The notes beneath the pieces were generated by a model that was given only the letters and a program-made list of their open reading frames with translations, ran no database searches and was not told the DNA's origin. A DNA stretch of 45,071 nt from Deltaproteobacteria bacterium (lineage in GTDB: Bacteria; Myxococcota_A; UBA9160; SMWR01). Both the position numbers and the translations under genes were made by a program. Location: positions 1 through 45,071 of the forward strand of contig JAFDDG010000026.1 of the NCBI GenBank assembly GCA_019310965.1, given 5' to 3'. Shown here piece by piece: positions 44,224 through 45,071 of the stretch. Each line of letters starts with the position of its first letter. Positions within the stretch are counted from its first letter, which is position 1.

Positions 44224-45071
44224 GAGGCATTGGGCGAAGAAGCCCTCTGGAAAGGCATCGAGCCCGTCGAGCCCCACGTCGGTGGGGGGCTCGCGATCGG
44301 CCGGCAGATAGCGAGTGCCGAAGACCGCGTCCCAGAAGATGTAGACGCTTCCGAAGTTGGTGTCCGCCTCCGCGCGCTCGCGCGAGTGGTGCCAGCGGTG
44401 GAGGTCGCCGATGCTGTAGATCCACGAGAGAGGGCCGAGGCGAAACGCGATGTTGGCGTGCTGAAGCGTATCGGCCATGGTGGCCGCGATGGTCGTGAGT
44501 GCCAGGACCGATTCGCCTACTCCGAGCAGGGCGAGCGGAAGTACGCCGAGGATCCCGAAGCGGAAGGCGATCTCGCCGGGGTGGGCGCGCGCTCCGTTCA
44601 GCCAGTAGAGGCGTGACGGACTGTGGTGGGTCGCATGGATGCGCCAGAGCCAGTCGGTGCTGTGCATGACGCGATGTCCCCAGTAGTCGAAGAACTCCCG
44701 GACGACGGTCGCCAGCAGGACCTGGGCCACGACGGACCAGCTGCCGGGCCAGAGGCCGCCCTGCACCTGCTCGGTTAGCCAACCGCCTCCTGCGACCGCG
44801 ACGCTCGCGACGAGAGGCGTGAAGAGGGCCCCGATTCCAAGGTGTGTCGGGATGTAAAGCGCGTCTGTACGCAGATCGCCCCGAGAATGGTTCCACTCCT
44901 CGTGCCAGGGCAGGACCCGCTCCATGGTTATGGCGATCAGGAAGGCGGCGAGGCTGATGGGCAGCACCGTTTGCGCGGGCGCGACACCCGAGCGCATCAT
45001 CCACATCCCCGCGCCGAGACCGCCTAGCACCGCCAGCGGAACAATCGAGGCCGCCAGGACTTTCTCCCACG
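44179..45071 (-). CDS. Fatty acid hydroxylase / sterol desaturase family protein, 5' end missing
   Basis: The frame is open to the window edge (WEKVLAASIVPLAVLGGLGA upstream of the first in-window starts), so the N-terminus lies outside. The visible ~297 residues hold several membrane helices and the three histidine boxes of the di-iron family: HRVMH in FFDYWGHRVMHSTDW, HATHH, and HRWHH in GDLHRWHHSRE. The conserved NFGSVYIFWDAVFGTRYLP follows. Members insert hydroxyls or double bonds into lipids and sterols in the membrane. Substrate unknown; it fits the hydrophobic-substrate theme of the window. Confidence 0.9.
   Translation of the reverse strand, partial: WEKVLAASIVPLAVLGGLGAGMWMMRSGVAPAQTVLPISLAAFLIAITMERVLPWHEEWNHSRGDLRTDALYIPTHLGIGALFTPLVASVAVAGGGWLTEQVQGGLWPGSWSVVAQVLLATVVREFFDYWGHRVMHSTDWLWRIHATHHSPSRLYWLNGARAHPGEIAFRFGILGVLPLALLGVGESVLALTTIAATMADTLQHANIAFRLGPLSWIYSIGDLHRWHHSRERAEADTNFGSVYIFWDAVFGTRYLPADREPPTDVGLDGLDAFPEGFFAQCLSPFRWARIERDSAP

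Overview
The window is about 67% GC, densely coded on both strands, with Shine-Dalgarno-led genes and frequent GTG starts. A predicted outer-membrane beta-barrel, an exported cytochrome c/sugar-dehydrogenase fusion and a Tat-signalled molybdenum hydroxylase point to a Gram-negative cell. The mixture of cytochrome P450, Rieske oxygenase, F420-type luciferase-like oxidoreductase, class III CoA-transferases, amidohydrolases, sulfotransferases and DUF1214-like proteins is typical of uncultured, metabolically broad 'deltaproteobacterial' lineages (Myxococcota, Binatota and relatives). That placement is inference from gene content only. No rRNA, tRNA or CRISPR array was seen.

Layout. 1-3950: a nitric-oxide response block (start of a NorB/qNOR-type nitric oxide reductase, a TetR regulator, an Rrf2/NsrR-like Fe-S regulator, a single-domain globin, a His-containing ferredoxin and NnrS). 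3979-7366: a P450, an Alvin-type ferredoxin and a Cache-PAS sensor without output domain, all on the minus strand. 7505-10451: a TetR - Rieske oxygenase - amidohydrolase operon with a strong 3' hairpin and a direct repeat in front. 10617-13410: a CopD-like membrane protein and a two-subunit sodium:solute symporter. 13420-19859: epimerase, sulfotransferase, DUF1214-like protein, SDR, VOC protein and an exported cytochrome/PQQ-type sugar dehydrogenase. 20054-25350: a tandem-domain CoA-transferase, amidohydrolase, SnoaL-like protein and LLM oxidoreductase. 25351-35034: a region with several broken genes and repeats (REP-like and MITE-like palindromes, three 37-bp tandem repeats, C-terminal stubs of an amidohydrolase, a histidine kinase and an LLM enzyme) among intact genes: GFA protein, IorA/IorB molybdenum hydroxylase, NarL-type regulator, radical SAM, PPOX, small membrane proteins and a SecD P1-like protein. 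35049-37575: a second sulfotransferase + DUF1214 pair, in one operon. 37747-41074: a membrane-fused aminopropyltransferase and an outer-membrane barrel. 41278-45071: an IS3 remnant, a second tandem CoA-transferase and a sterol desaturase/fatty acid hydroxylase family gene cut by the window edge.

Taken together the window looks like catabolic or lipid-modifying functions acting on hydrophobic (terpenoid, steroid or aromatic) acids: oxygenation (P450, Rieske, IorAB, hydroxylase), CoA activation by transfer (CoA-transferases), ring or C-C processing (amidohydrolases, SnoaL, SDR, LLM) and conjugation (sulfotransferases). No substrate can be named from sequence alone. The features most worth follow-up are the twice-occurring sulfotransferase/DUF1214 pair, the two CoA-transferases in which only the C-terminal half keeps the catalytic Asp, the P450 with Ser in place of the conserved Phe of the heme loop, the 37-bp tandem repeats that begin where a truncated histidine kinase ends, and two small palindromic repeat families.
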